A stretch of 64,000 bases of DNA, taken from contig JAGMWG010000005.1 of assembly GCA_020744225.1 (NCBI GenBank), positions 1,302,001-1,366,000 of the forward strand, given 5' to 3'. Below the pieces are notes generated by a model. It was not told where the DNA came from. It saw only the letters and a list, made by a program, of their open reading frames with translations, and made no database searches. The position numbers were made by a program, and so were the translations under genes. Numbering within the stretch: the first letter of the stretch is position 1; each line of letters starts with the position of its first letter. Source of the stretch: Paraphoma chrysanthemicola. Its lineage: Eukaryota > Ascomycota > Dothideomycetes > Pleosporales > Phaeosphaeriaceae. Shown here piece by piece: positions 46,401 to 57,343 of this stretch.

Positions 46401-49400
46401 CAATAACGAATCCCACTCCATCCGGACTGGAGGACGCACGCAGCGCCGCACACCTGGACATGACACCGCAAAGGTGTGGGTGGAACCAAGTCCGTGCCTC
46501 AGGCCTACGTGGTGATGATTGGCCGAGACCTCAGTTTCACAAGAAGTGCGAAGACGCTGGCTGTAAGATGTTGACGTTGCAGGTTCCATTGTTAACTCAG
46601 ACTGAAGTCAAGCTTGCAAGGTGTTTCACGTTGAGCAAGATTGAGGATAATTCAATGTAGATGATCTTCAGATCAAGAATTAATGCTACGGACAGATTGG
46701 GTATTCGATGTATCCTCCTGGCGATAATGCCGGCCAAAAACAGCAACTCCAGAATGACTGATATGCTGGCTATGATGCACACAGATGTAGATCCCAATAT
46801 TCCAGGCGCCAATTGATGCAGTTCCAAAAGCAAAAAACAAGAAAGGCGCTGAAATTACAAGGGCTGTGATGTGCCAAAGTGAAAAAAAGGCAGTCTAAGA
46901 GAAGAAGGATCGCTTAGTTCCCTCCACCCGAGCCAGCGTGTGTGATGAGGAGCGCGAAGACGAGACCATAGCCAGGCCATGAATCAGGCAGTGCGCCAGA
47001 CTCTGCATGCAATCTGCGCACCCAATGATGTCGGTGCCCGCATGTCAGCAAAAGTGTATCGTACACTTTACTTGGTTGTCGGTAGCTTGCAGAGCGCAAT
47101 GCTTGAAGCAGGTAGCAAAAGTGGGTATCGATGGTGTCGCTATCCGATGGCTGGCGTAGAGTGCTTTTATCCGGCACAGCGCGTGGAGTGTCAGGTGAGT
47201 GACAGGGTTGTGGTGTTAAGGTGCATCGAAGATCAGATCGCGTAGAGTGCTGCAGGCTGCTCTGCATGACATGCGGCACGGCAGACCACGGAAGTGTGCA
47301 TTTCGATGTCGAGCCAGGCAGGTATTAGGTGATGATTCGGGTAGTATGTTGGAGAGGTATTGATGTTGAGATGCGCCAAAGCCGAAGATCGAAAAGGAAT
47401 ATTCCACGAGTTCTCGTACTTTATTTCGAGGGCACTGGAGGCAATGGGCGGGTTGGTGGTGGTCCCGGGCATGGGGGAAGGTTTTGCGATGCCATGTTGG
47501 ACTCGTCGTATGTGAGGGCGGCCATTGTGTGGATTGTTTGTTGCACCGAGTAGTTCTAGTAGGGATGTAATGTGGTCGACAGTATGTGATCGTTGATGTG
47601 TGAGGCTGTGGTAGGTACTCGTGAAGTGTTCGTGTGCGTGATGAAACAAGAGGTTGCGACCAGTGGGGGCGCGGGTGTCTTTATGTATGTGCTCAGATTG
47701 CAAAACTCCGAAAATGTCGGTCAGCTACGTACTCTTGACGATGTGTGTAATAATTCTAGGCAGCGCATGGCACGGCCCAAGCGGTGAAAGAGGCGTTGGG
47801 CTGATGGAACGAGAAAGGGGTGGGCTCCTGGCTGGTGCATAAGCTAAAGCATGCCGAAACATCGCTCATCCCGGTCACTTAATGAGCACGGTTGACAAGA
47901 AACACGAGCAGGACCTCCACCGCTTGTCGTTTCATCGCCCTCGTGACTGTGTGAAGATCGTGCTGATCCAATGATGTCGCAGTACTGTCGCCGTCGCAGC
48001 ATGCCGCTCTTACCATGCATCCTGTAAGGCAGGGCTGCAGGCTCAGCGCAGATGATTCACGAGCAGGCCATGTATGTCTAAGTCTGACATCACTCCGTCC
48101 CCGGTACTCGCAGCTTATTCTTAGTAGATTTCGCTAGTGTGAACGGTCGTGATAATTGAAACTTAGCCCTCCTTTTCCCAGGTCATGGTGGGCAGGCTGG
48201 GATTGAGCCTCGCTTCAAGGCCACGTGTAAGAGGATGTCCTTGCGAGTAATACAGGAACAGGCGAAGCTAGGCTCCTGGTGCTGGAAAGAGCAGTATCTG
48301 ACACGCCGACACCCTGGCCGAACAGCGCTGGTCACGAAAAAAAAAATCGTCACCCAATTTGCGACGTCGCTCACTTGCCCGCACCTGACACCCACTCTCC
48401 CCACCTCAGGTGCACGATCTAGTGCACATGCGGCGCCTTCTCCCGTGCTTCTTCCATGCTTCCATCCAATTTCAACGCGCCCCTGGAACGCTGCAGTCCT
48501 GCTAGGATCCGTCGGCGGTGAGCATTGCTATGTCATCTGCCCCGTGGTTTGAATCAGCTGCCTAGGTTGCCTGTTTGCCCCAGGCCACATGTAGCGAGCA
48601 AACACGTAGACACAGGGGCCGGTCGTGATTATTTTTGTCTGCCTGCTTGCCTTGTTTGTGCGAGTCGTATCGATCCTAGTACGCGCGTGCGCAAAGTAAA
48701 AGCAGCCGCTGGCTGTGCCCTGTTTGTTGCAATTGCTCCGATGGCCACAAATGGCTGAACGAGCGCTTGCAAGCCGGCTGGTCCGGAACGGGTGAAAGCA
48801 GCGACATGCTTGCAGATTAAGCCACCGAGGCGCAGGAATCAAGCCCAGCGACCATTCCGATAGACCGGAGAGGGGGGCACCGCAGCTCGCGCAAGCTGCA
48901 GCTGAGGCTGCAATTCCACGTGGAAAAGACAGGGATCAGGTTTGAAACCTCGGAATGGCGTTGTTTAGCTTTCATTCGCAATTTGTCTCTCCTTGCCCCT
49001 GCGGCTTGCTAAACAATGAAGCCAGAGATTTGCTGCTTGCTTTGGCCCGATTGAATGCCCATTGTTTTGAGGTCGCTCAATGACAGGGAAGTCTTTGACC
49101 GCTGAAAAATCATGATACACCTTGCCCATTTCAGACCATGAGCAGGCGATCGATCTACAGGGGGATCGTTCGTGTCAAAGCTTAATAGGGAAATTTATCG
49201 TCGGTACCTTTATTGCCACTGTACCACGGCTATTGTGTCTCGAGATTGCCATTGACCTGGTGTTTCAGCTGAGCGGAGCGGCATTCTGGCGCAGTTACAG
49301 GTTAAGTGAGAAGTTCTGCAACGCGTCCAAGATCTGGATCGAGACGTTCGGACCATATGGAGCTGACGACGTCCCGACACAGTGGATGGTGCGGAGAGTG

Positions 49401-50586
49401 AACAACGAGGAATGGCCGAGCGCTGCCCTACCGTTGACTGACAGTTTAGGGGATCAGCGCCGCAATCATCACATTAGATTGGCCAACGGCGTAGACAAGG
49501 CCGACAGACACGCCGCCCTTGCGGTCGGATCGGTCAAATTGCAACTCTCGCGCCCGGTCTGCGCGCATCGCATTTATAATGGAAAGCTTCTCTGACAGAT
49601 ACTTCGTCCATTGTTGCAAGTAATCACGATGCGACGGCCAAAGTCATGCGTCAAACTTTATCTCTAAGCGCACGTTAAATGGCATCTTGGCTTGCTCAGG
49701 TCCGGGAAGTAAAAGTGTACTCGTCATCGCGCTACGCAGGTAATCGAAGCCGACGTATCTCGAACATCGTGGTTACAGTAGCAGAAGCGCGAGTCGCCGT
49801 CATGAACGACCCAGCTAGTTGGAGTTCGGGGACCTAGTGGTTCGAGACAGAGACGTTGCTGCAGGTACGCGCAAAAATGACCTCGGTGCCACTGAACGCC
49901 CTTACCGAGCTCGCGGCTGGCGTTCGATCAGAGTCTAGCGAGAAAGTTGCGCCACGACGCCAGGAGCCCGGCGTTCCCGACTGTGAGTGTGTTTTCCTTT
50001 TGACATCGTGGATTTGGAATGTAGCTAGTGTTGGATTGAGTAGGTGTATGCGCGTTCGCGTACGGTTTGTTGGCCGTATCAGCACAGCCATTGAATCGGC
50101 TGAGCATGTCGCTCTGGCTGATATCGGCTCATCTATCATCACAATATGCCGAAACATATTGAGCGCCTTTCGGTTTTTCGAGTAGTACAAATTACAATAT
50201 GTGAGAACTTCCACCGCGGCGCTCCACGCGACCTCGGCAATGGCTTTTGCCTTCCCTATTTGTCCCTCTCAAGGACGCTTGAAGTTGGTCCCGTCGCTAG
50301 ACCTGCCGGAAACAATGCATGCACACGCCCAGCCGGCGGATTGTGTTGAGTTTGACAGTAGCCGCTGTAGGGCATCTCCAGATCGCTTTCGGGTTGATCG
50401 TTCACGACCCCTACAAACCCTATACCATAAGGTTATAGCCGAAGATCGACCCAGGCATTTGGTCCTGCTATTACGCCCATTGGTGCCGCGTAACTTTGAC
50501 CTTGTGCTCGCTTGCGATGTTTCTCCAGAGGACGGTCTTTTGAGTCAAGCCGACCGATTGCAGAACTTACTGGCTGCGTGGCGTGT
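43483..50586. other. 7.1 kb stretch with no supported gene
   Basis: The longest gene-free region of the window. I checked frames on both strands. The larger ones (45374-45814 -, 49122-49595 +, 49834-50214 -, 50201-50617 +) carry no motif and no plausible exon chain. A hydrophobic minus-strand stretch (46597-46833) lacks an ATG. No tRNA, 5S or snRNA was recognised. Long terminal repeats, target-site duplications and transposase remnants were not seen by eye. It may hold non-coding RNA, very diverged genes or long UTRs. Confidence 0.45.
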
Positions 50587-51470
50587 TCAGCCAGCATCTT
50601 CATCATCGTCGATCTGATCGGATGCGGCTTGCGTCGATACCCAATTCTCCAGCATCTGTTGAGACGAAGGTGGCGCCGCTCGAACGCCACGACGCTTCAC
50701 TACGAGACAAAGGATCCGACCATAGATACTGAAGCCATCGTACGATGTGTTCATTCCAAGTTTCTTCTTGTCGTCTTGAAAATCGTCGTTTTCACCATCA
50801 ACACCGGCAGTCCGTTGATTCGTGTTACTTCGCTTGGTCGGTCGTCCAGGCACGAACAAGGCTGACTCGTCACTGTCGTTTTGGCTATCGCCTTCAGGGA
50901 TGTCGGTGAGGTTAACGGCATTGTCATCGTCCTCTTCTCGGATCACAAGCGTCTCTGGCGCATCATCATTGACGAGCAATGGCTGGTCACTCGTCCCAGT
51001 CGTCAGCCAGTTGGTAAGTTTACCAGAATTGCTTCGAATACGCGCTTTGTCCTTGAAGACCTTCTGCTTGGTCAAGACTGAATGTCGGGAGGACAGCTCT
51101 GTCAGGAATATGGAAACTTCGAAATCATCTGTCAACACTCAATCAGTCAGTGTGAGGCAATAGTGGCGCACTTCTAGAAATGCAGCATCGTCGACCAACT
51201 CCATGTATCTTTCGCGTGACACTGACCTTCAATCACAACATCTTTGACGCCCTTTTTCTTTGCTCTGGCCCCGCCCTTGCCTTTACCTCGCTCGTTCTCT
51301 TCGCGGAGCTTGGGAAGTACCAGAGGTCGGACAGCTTGAATTACGCGTGGTAAAGCTGGGTTGTCGCGTTTCAAAAGCCATGCCTCAGCATCAGCAGGTC
51401 GGTCGAGGTAGATGCGGACTTCCAAAACAGAGTGCTTCGTGATCCTGAGGTATCTTCGAAGAGGCGCCAT
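50587..51470 (-). CDS. Conserved fungal protein of unknown function with PIP-like C-terminus
   Basis: Exons 51470-51227 and 51128-50587; 261 aa; intron 98 nt. I recognise the N-terminal block (MAPLRRYLRITKHSVLEVRI ... RPLVLPKLREENERGKG ... KKKGVKDVVIEDDFEVSIFLTE) as a family widespread in filamentous fungi but know no function. The first 85 residues look folded and end in a basic stretch that could be a nuclear signal. The middle (about 115-190) is acidic and disordered. A second conserved block has YDGFSIYGRILCLVVKRRG. Near the end, QQMLENWV resembles a PCNA-interacting (PIP) box, although the last position is Val rather than aromatic. It shares a 181-nt divergent promoter with SAM37. Confidence 0.85.
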
Positions 51471-51651
51471 GTTTAATAAGTCGGGTGTGGCGCGATGGAT
51501 GTTTGAGCGGAGGAGGCAGGCGACAGGGATATTTGTCGATGACGCGTCGTCACGTGCGTTCTAACTAGCGCGATTCTTGAAAGTCTTTGGACGCACCCCG
51601 CTGCACGATGCACGACGCCATTGCCGCCCAGCTTAGTTCAAGACTCGACAG
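51471..51651. promoter_or_regulatory. Compact divergent promoter with ACGCGT and CACGTG
   Basis: Only 181 nt separate the two start codons. It holds ACGCGT (51542-51547, MCB-type) and CACGTG (51551-51556, E-box/bHLH-type) side by side. Factor binding is inferred from consensus only. Confidence 0.5.
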
Positions 51652-53094
51652 ATGGTGTTCCAGCTACATGTCTGGGGCCCTGCCTTTGGCCTTCCTTCCA
51701 TTGAACCTGAATGCATTGCAACAATCGCTTACTGTCAGCGCGTGATACCGCGAGGACAATGGGGTCTCGTTTCTGCCTTGCATGCTGCAGTGGGAGTGGC
51801 AGGTAATATTCCTTGATCGGTGGACTTAAGTAGGCGCTAACATCTCGACAGGAAGCCTACCCATTTTATTCGAAGACGGAGTGGCAACGGCAGATGGGTT
51901 CGAAGATATCGTGGCTTATCTGCGCAACCACCCGGCCGTAGCAGATCTGGATGCTGACCTCTCGAGTCGGCAGCAGACCGACAAAACTGCGTGGGCCACC
52001 TTCTGTAACTACTCACAGTGCCTTGCGTCTGACAATTCAACAGCTTCATTGCGTTCCTCCAATCTGTCGCAACCCCTCTGATCGACCTCTCGCTCTACGT
52101 ATCCGCCGAGAATTACAACCAAGCTACCTCCTCAGCTTATACTGCCATTTTGCCGTGGTACGCCAATTATACTGTGCCACCAAAGCGCCGAGACCTTGCG
52201 AGAGCTCGCACAGCGCACATGGGTCTAAGCAGCCTGGATATAGACGCCACAGCAGATGAGGGATTTGCGCCAGGACGAGGCACAGCATCGTCGGAATATG
52301 AAGCTGCTAAAAGGGCAGCAGGAATACCAACTGATGGGCCGCCAAGTGTCTTACGCATGGGCCGTGGGAAAGGCATCGGCGGCTTCTTGGGTGCTCCAGT
52401 ATATGCTGCGCGCTTCAAGCTCGATGCTCTGTCCAACGAGCTTTTGGAGCCGTTGGCAGACCTTCTCGGAAAGAAGCAGTACCTCCTCCACGAAGGCAGG
52501 CCCTCCAGTCTAGACTGTCTGGCATTCGGCTACCTTTCCATGCTGTATTATCCAGCGGTACCCCAGGCATGGCTCAAAGAGACGATTCAGACGAAGTTCC
52601 CACGCGTTGCATCCTATATTGGAGCATTGCGAAAAGAATTCTTTTCAAAAGAGGAAACATATGCCCCCGACGTGTGGTCCATCTCCGCAGGTAATATGCA
52701 TGAGAAAAGCAGTCAGATACTGCCGTGGAAGCCAAACCCACAAACCCTCTCAAACAAGGCATCAGTTGCGGCTCGAGAGATGTTTGGAAACATACCCTTG
52801 ATATCTGCGCTTGCACGGCGTACTACCGTCGTTGATTCGAATTCCTCTCAAGTGTCGGTCACAAACCAATCTTCGCTTCCGTCTCCTTTCGTTGTAGCCA
52901 CATTACTAGGCCTGACAGCGGCTGCAGCCGTAGGGCTGACGTCTCTCGCTGTTCACCATCGTCGCTCCCCGCGCGATGGTGCACTGATCTTCTGGGCACT
53001 ACGGCCAAGTACAGCAGGATTGGGAGAGGCGGGTGAATTTCTGAGTGTTCTGGCGAACCAATTACCGGTCGGCGGAGCATTTGCGCAATTTTGA
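51652..53094 (+). CDS. SAM37: Mitochondrial SAM complex subunit Sam37 (Tom37/metaxin-like)
   Basis: Outer-membrane sorting and assembly machinery component that helps release beta-barrel proteins from Sam50. Exons 51652-51802, 51852-51990 and 52044-53094; 446 aa. N-terminal thioredoxin-like metaxin part: MVFQLHVWGPAFGLPSIEPE...GSLPILFEDGVATADGFEDIVAYLRNHP. Then PLIDLSLYVSAENYN and TAHMGLSSLDIDA, and a GST-C-like part with YLLHEGRPSSLDCLAFGYLSMLYYP. A hydrophobic segment (FVVATLLGLTAAAAVGLTSLAV, about 370-395) may anchor it. Intron 2 uses a weak donor GTGGGC, chosen because it alone (53 nt, TCTGAC branch) restores the frame into FIAFLQSVATPL. Confidence 0.88.
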
Positions 53095-53784
53095 GCGACA
53101 CCAACATGTACAAAACTTGCATTTCAGCGGAGTAGCGGATGTATGATACCCAATCACGTAGCCCAAACCACATGGAGCTGGATACACAGCCATATGATAG
53201 CCTCTTCATAGTCCCCGGATCGACAGGGTGTGATTGAATAAGTTCCGCGCCTGTACCTGTTGTAGTAGCGTGGTTGTCATGGCGCCCATTACCCGCACTC
53301 GTGGGCACAGCAACGTCACAGGAACCCGGAGACTAAGCCACCACGCCAACGTGTTCGCCCTGGCCTTTATCTGCGTAGCCTGTCTAGTGGGCCAAAGATT
53401 GACACATGCTCGAGGAGCCCGTTCTGGGCTGGCCTGAGCGAGCATCACAATGCGTGACAATATGAGCAAGCAGGATTCTTCTCGGCTTCCAATTCAGGTT
53501 TGCATGTCACCAATTGGGTGGTGCACGAGCCTTGGTAGGCCCCTTTCAGCTTGAGGCACAAATGATGCGATGTGTTCGGTGGACCCGGACCTGGATGAAG
53601 ATCGCCTCGCCCTGGTTCGCCCCGCTAGCGTCATGCAGCGACGTCATCGAGGCCGCCGTGATCGACGCAAACAAAACGTAGCTCTTACCTCTTGACCTCG
53701 CGCCTTCCACTAAACAACAAGATTGCAAAAATTCCCTGAGATATTCCAACTTACCTCTTCATTCAATCGCAAACAACCACCAAT
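53095..53784. other. Intergenic, PIL1 promoter
   Basis: 690 nt without a supported gene. The stretch before 53785 should be the promoter and leader of PIL1, normally a highly expressed gene. Confidence 0.55.
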
Positions 53785-55212
53785 ATGCACCGAACCTACA
53801 GTATGCGCTCGTCCCGCGCGCCAACGGCGTCGCAAATTCAGAACCCGCCGCCTCCGTCGTCCTCGACGAAGAGTGGGCGCTTCTTTGGCAAAGCTAACAT
53901 TGGTACGTCATGCAACCAGTCTGCATGTGATTTTACTCCCTACGCTGTGGTCACAGCACTTGTCCACAATAGCGTGTTCTGCGTCAACACGGTCACTCAG
54001 CGCATTTCGATACAGAATCATAGATCTGCTGTGGAAGACCATAAGCATACCGGATCTCGACATCAAGCTATGAAGTACAATCATGAGAAGATATCACGCT
54101 AACATGGTCATTTCACTACAGGTCACACCTTCCGCCACAAGTCCGCGGGCGCATTCGGACCCGATCTCGCAAAGAAGCTGTCACAGCTCGTGAAGATGGA
54201 GAAGAACGTGATGCGCAGCATGGAACTTGTCTCCAGAGAACGCATGGAGGTTGCCGTAAGCTTTTTCGGATGTTGCTCCACGCCACGCTGACTGGTCATC
54301 CAGCAACAACTTTCCATCTGGGGCGAAGCGTGCGACGACGACGTGTCTGATGTCACCGACAAGCTTGGTGTGCTCATTTACGAAATAGGCGAGCTCGAGG
54401 ATCAGTATGTCGACCGCTACGACCAGTATCGCGTGACCATCAAGAGCATCCGCAACATTGAGGCTTCCGTTCAACCCAGCCGCGACCGTAAGTCTCTGAC
54501 ATAAGTCTTTAATCTCGAGGTTTATTAACTAGGATACAGGCAAGCAGAAGATCACTGATCAGATTGCGCAATTGAAGTACAAGGAGCCCAACTCGCCCAA
54601 GATTGTCGTGCTTGAGCAGGAGCTTGTGCGCGCTGAGGCCGAGTCCTTGGTTGCCGAGGCCCAGCTTTCAAACATTACCCGCGAGAAGCTCAAGGCTGCC
54701 TTCACCTACCAATTCGATGCTATGCGCGAGCATTGCGAGAAGTTGGCCATAATTGCAGGCTATGGCAAGCACCTCCTAGAGCTCATCGACGACAACCCCG
54801 TCACGCCTGGAGAGACTCGCCAGGCTTATGACGGCTACGAGGCCAGCAAGGCGTATGTACCTACTCTCTGATCATTTGACCACATTTACTGACGACTCGT
54901 AGCATCATTCAAGACTGCGAAGATGCCCTCACCAACTGGGTTTCGCAGAATGCCTCTGTCTCCTCCAAGCTCTCCCAGCGTTCTCGCACCTTGTCTCAGC
55001 GCCGCCGTAACGCTACCCGCCGGGGTGATGGAGTTGATCTCTCAGGTCAGGACCAACCCCTCGACAACAGAGAGTCAGGCTTGTGGATTCCTGCTTCAGA
55101 GCACCAAGGTAACGGCGGCTATGAGGACCGTGATGACCTTGACGATGACATTAACTCCACCATCGCGAGCGAGCAGCGCGGTCGCGAGGAGGAGCGACCC
55201 ATTGCTGCATAG
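53785..55212 (+). CDS. PIL1: Eisosome core component Pil1/Lsp1 (BAR-domain)
   Basis: Builds the furrow-forming eisosome lattice under the plasma membrane. Five exons: 53785-53902, 54122-54255, 54304-54487, 54540-54852 and 54903-55212; 352 aa. Introns are 219, 48, 52 and 50 nt; the first is unusually long. Product marks: MHRTYSMRSSRAP, the amphipathic FGKANIGHTFRHKSAGAFGPDLAKKLSQLVKMEKN, WGEACDDDVSDVTDKLGVL, then the long coiled BAR helices (EQELVRAEAESLVAEAQLSN, REKLKAAFTYQFDAMREHCEKLAIIAGYGKHLLEL, SQNASVSSKLSQRSRTLSQRRR). The acidic disordered C-tail is expected to be phosphorylated by Pkh/Ypk-type kinases (family knowledge). Confidence 0.95.
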
Positions 55213-55656
55213 GCGTCTTACTGACGCGTAGCTAGCGTTTGGCACCCTGTCTTCTCATACTACTCCGCGCCAGACGATGTATACCCCTGACGGAGCGCGC
55301 GACGTGGATGGTGCTGCCGATACGGATCCGACTTATCAGTCTAATGTGGCTATCGCGATCTGAAGAAGCGTGTTTTTGTATACCGACTTGTTGCTTGATG
55401 AATTTACGGCGTGGTCGGAGGCGGCAGCACGAATAATAGCGTAATAATATAATTGATTCCAAACCCTATAAAGTTACACTGATGTTTGCTCGCGTCAGCA
55501 AAGACTCTCCGATCGTGTTATCAGCTCAATGATTGCCCCGCCTTCCTTGCTGTGCTTATCCCATCAGGCGTCCCAGGTGTCATCATCCGCAACGACAACA
55601 CCAAGCTGAACTCTAACTTCTATCAACCACGTAGGCCTCCATTCTCCGCAGCAAAG
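55213..55656. other. Intergenic, oxidoreductase 5' flank
   Basis: 444 nt with no gene. The downstream frame is open upstream of its ATG, but those residues are unlike the family N-terminus. Confidence 0.6.
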
Positions 55657-57093
55657 ATGGGTCTAAGTCCTATGGATATACTTAACCCGGTCGGAGAATG
55701 GATAGAGTGGCTCACCAGGCGCCCCGAGGTTCCTAAGAAGGACAACGCCTTGCGTTTCGGGATACTCGGTGCTGCAAAAATCGCGTGGGTTTATACAGCC
55801 TCCACGATGACAATGCGATAGTTGACAATCATATAGTCCACAGGCATTGATCATCCCGGCGCGATCACATGCGGAGGTCATTGTCGCGGCCGTCGCAGCG
55901 AGGGATGTAAAAAAAGCGGAGCTTTTTGCGAAGAAGTATGGGATTCCGATTGTGCACAAGACCTACGATGGTGAGTATGCTGCATTTGTTTTATAGACAT
56001 TTCCCAGCCACGATGTCATGGCTAAGCCATCCCAGACCTCATAAGCGATCCAGCGATAGACTGCATCTACAATCCTCTGCCTAATGGCCTCCATTACGAG
56101 TGGACTCTCAAAGCACTCAAAGCAGGCAAACACGTGCTCCTCGAGAAGCCAGCAACATCCAACGCAGAGGAGGCGAAAGATCTTTTCAGAAACTCTGTTC
56201 TCTCAGGCCCCAACGCCCCGGTCCTGCTCGAGGCCAGGCACTACCAGTTTCACCCGGCATGGCACACATTCTTGTCCCTTTTTGATCCCAAAGATGTCGA
56301 AGAAGCAAGCGCGCGCGCTGCGATACCAGCACTCTTATTCGCACTGGATGACATCAGATTCAATTACGCCCTTGCAGGCGGCACACTCATGGATCTTGGA
56401 CCCTATCCACTAAGTGCCTTGCGGAGCATATTCGGTGCTGAGCCGTTGTCTGTGACTTCGGCAACGCCCCGTCTTATGCCTGCTTCATTGGATCAGAAAT
56501 GCGACCATGCGATGCAAGCCACGTACTCGTTCCCAGATGGTGGAGTAGGCCATATCTTGTGTGATCTAGGGTCACGAGTCCAATACGAGAAGGGCAAGGG
56601 GAGCTGGTGGGCATGGCTATTTGCAGGTCGTCCAGATTTCACAACTGATATGCCACCTTGGGCAACGGTCAAGCTGCGCGCGAAGAATGGGCTGGAGAAT
56701 GAGCTCGCGATTACCACGCAAAAGACTATTGTCATGAATAATTTCATGGGTCCGCACGTATGGCATCGTATCGATATCAACACTACAACCACGTATCGTG
56801 ACACTGCTGGTATAGTTGTCAGGGAAGAGAAGCACACAGAAAGTAAGAAGGCCTATGTTTGGCCAGAGGGCCAGGGAGGTGATGTCAAGGGAGAAGACTT
56901 CTGGAGCACGTATCGTTACATGCTGGAGGCTTTTGTAGATGGTGTGAAGGGCAGGAAGGGAAGTGGTGTTTGGCTGGATGGGGAGGAGTCAATTCGGCAG
57001 ATGGAGGCGATTGACGAGACATATTTGAAGGCGGGGATGGCATTACGGCCAACGAGTGAGGTGCTGAGGCCTTTGAGGACTGCTGGAAATTGA
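55657..57093 (+). CDS. Gfo/Idh/MocA oxidoreductase, dimeric dihydrodiol/D-xylose dehydrogenase-like
   Basis: NADP-dependent oxidoreductase. Exons 55657-55784, 55837-55970 and 56036-57093; 439 aa. The Rossmann start is LRFGILGAAKIAP, completed by the first splice (GC|T), followed by QALIIPARSHAEVIVAAVAARD. The second splice gives TYDDLISDPAIDCIYNPLPNGLHYEW. The family Lys is in HVLLEKPATSNAEEA, and GGTLMDLGPYPL is the dihydrodiol-dehydrogenase form of the C-domain motif. For intron 1, the acceptor ATATAG (55836) was preferred over the later CACAG because it restores KIAPQALI. In filamentous fungi such enzymes oxidise D-xylose or related sugars; the substrate here is uncertain. Confidence 0.87.
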
Positions 57094-57343
57094 AACATCA
57101 AAGCCAGATTTATGAAGTTTCTCCACACGTTCATCTTGAGACCCGGGAATATAGTTTTGGCTGGGTGCACGTATGCCCGAGGCTTGTATGCAGGAATTTA
57201 TGAATCACTCCCTAAGATTCATGCTGTCGGCTTTAAGCGGCGTTACCAAAAACCATAGCTACATTCCGTCATCCTTCCCCGCGACGTGCCACGCGACGCG
57301 ACTGATCTAAACCTTGCCAACACATAGTTTCTCGCCGCTGAAC

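Noticed and set aside
49122..49595. 157-codon plus-strand frame in the 7.1 kb gap
   Set aside because: No recognisable domain, mixed composition and no supporting exons. Kept only as part of the gene-free region.
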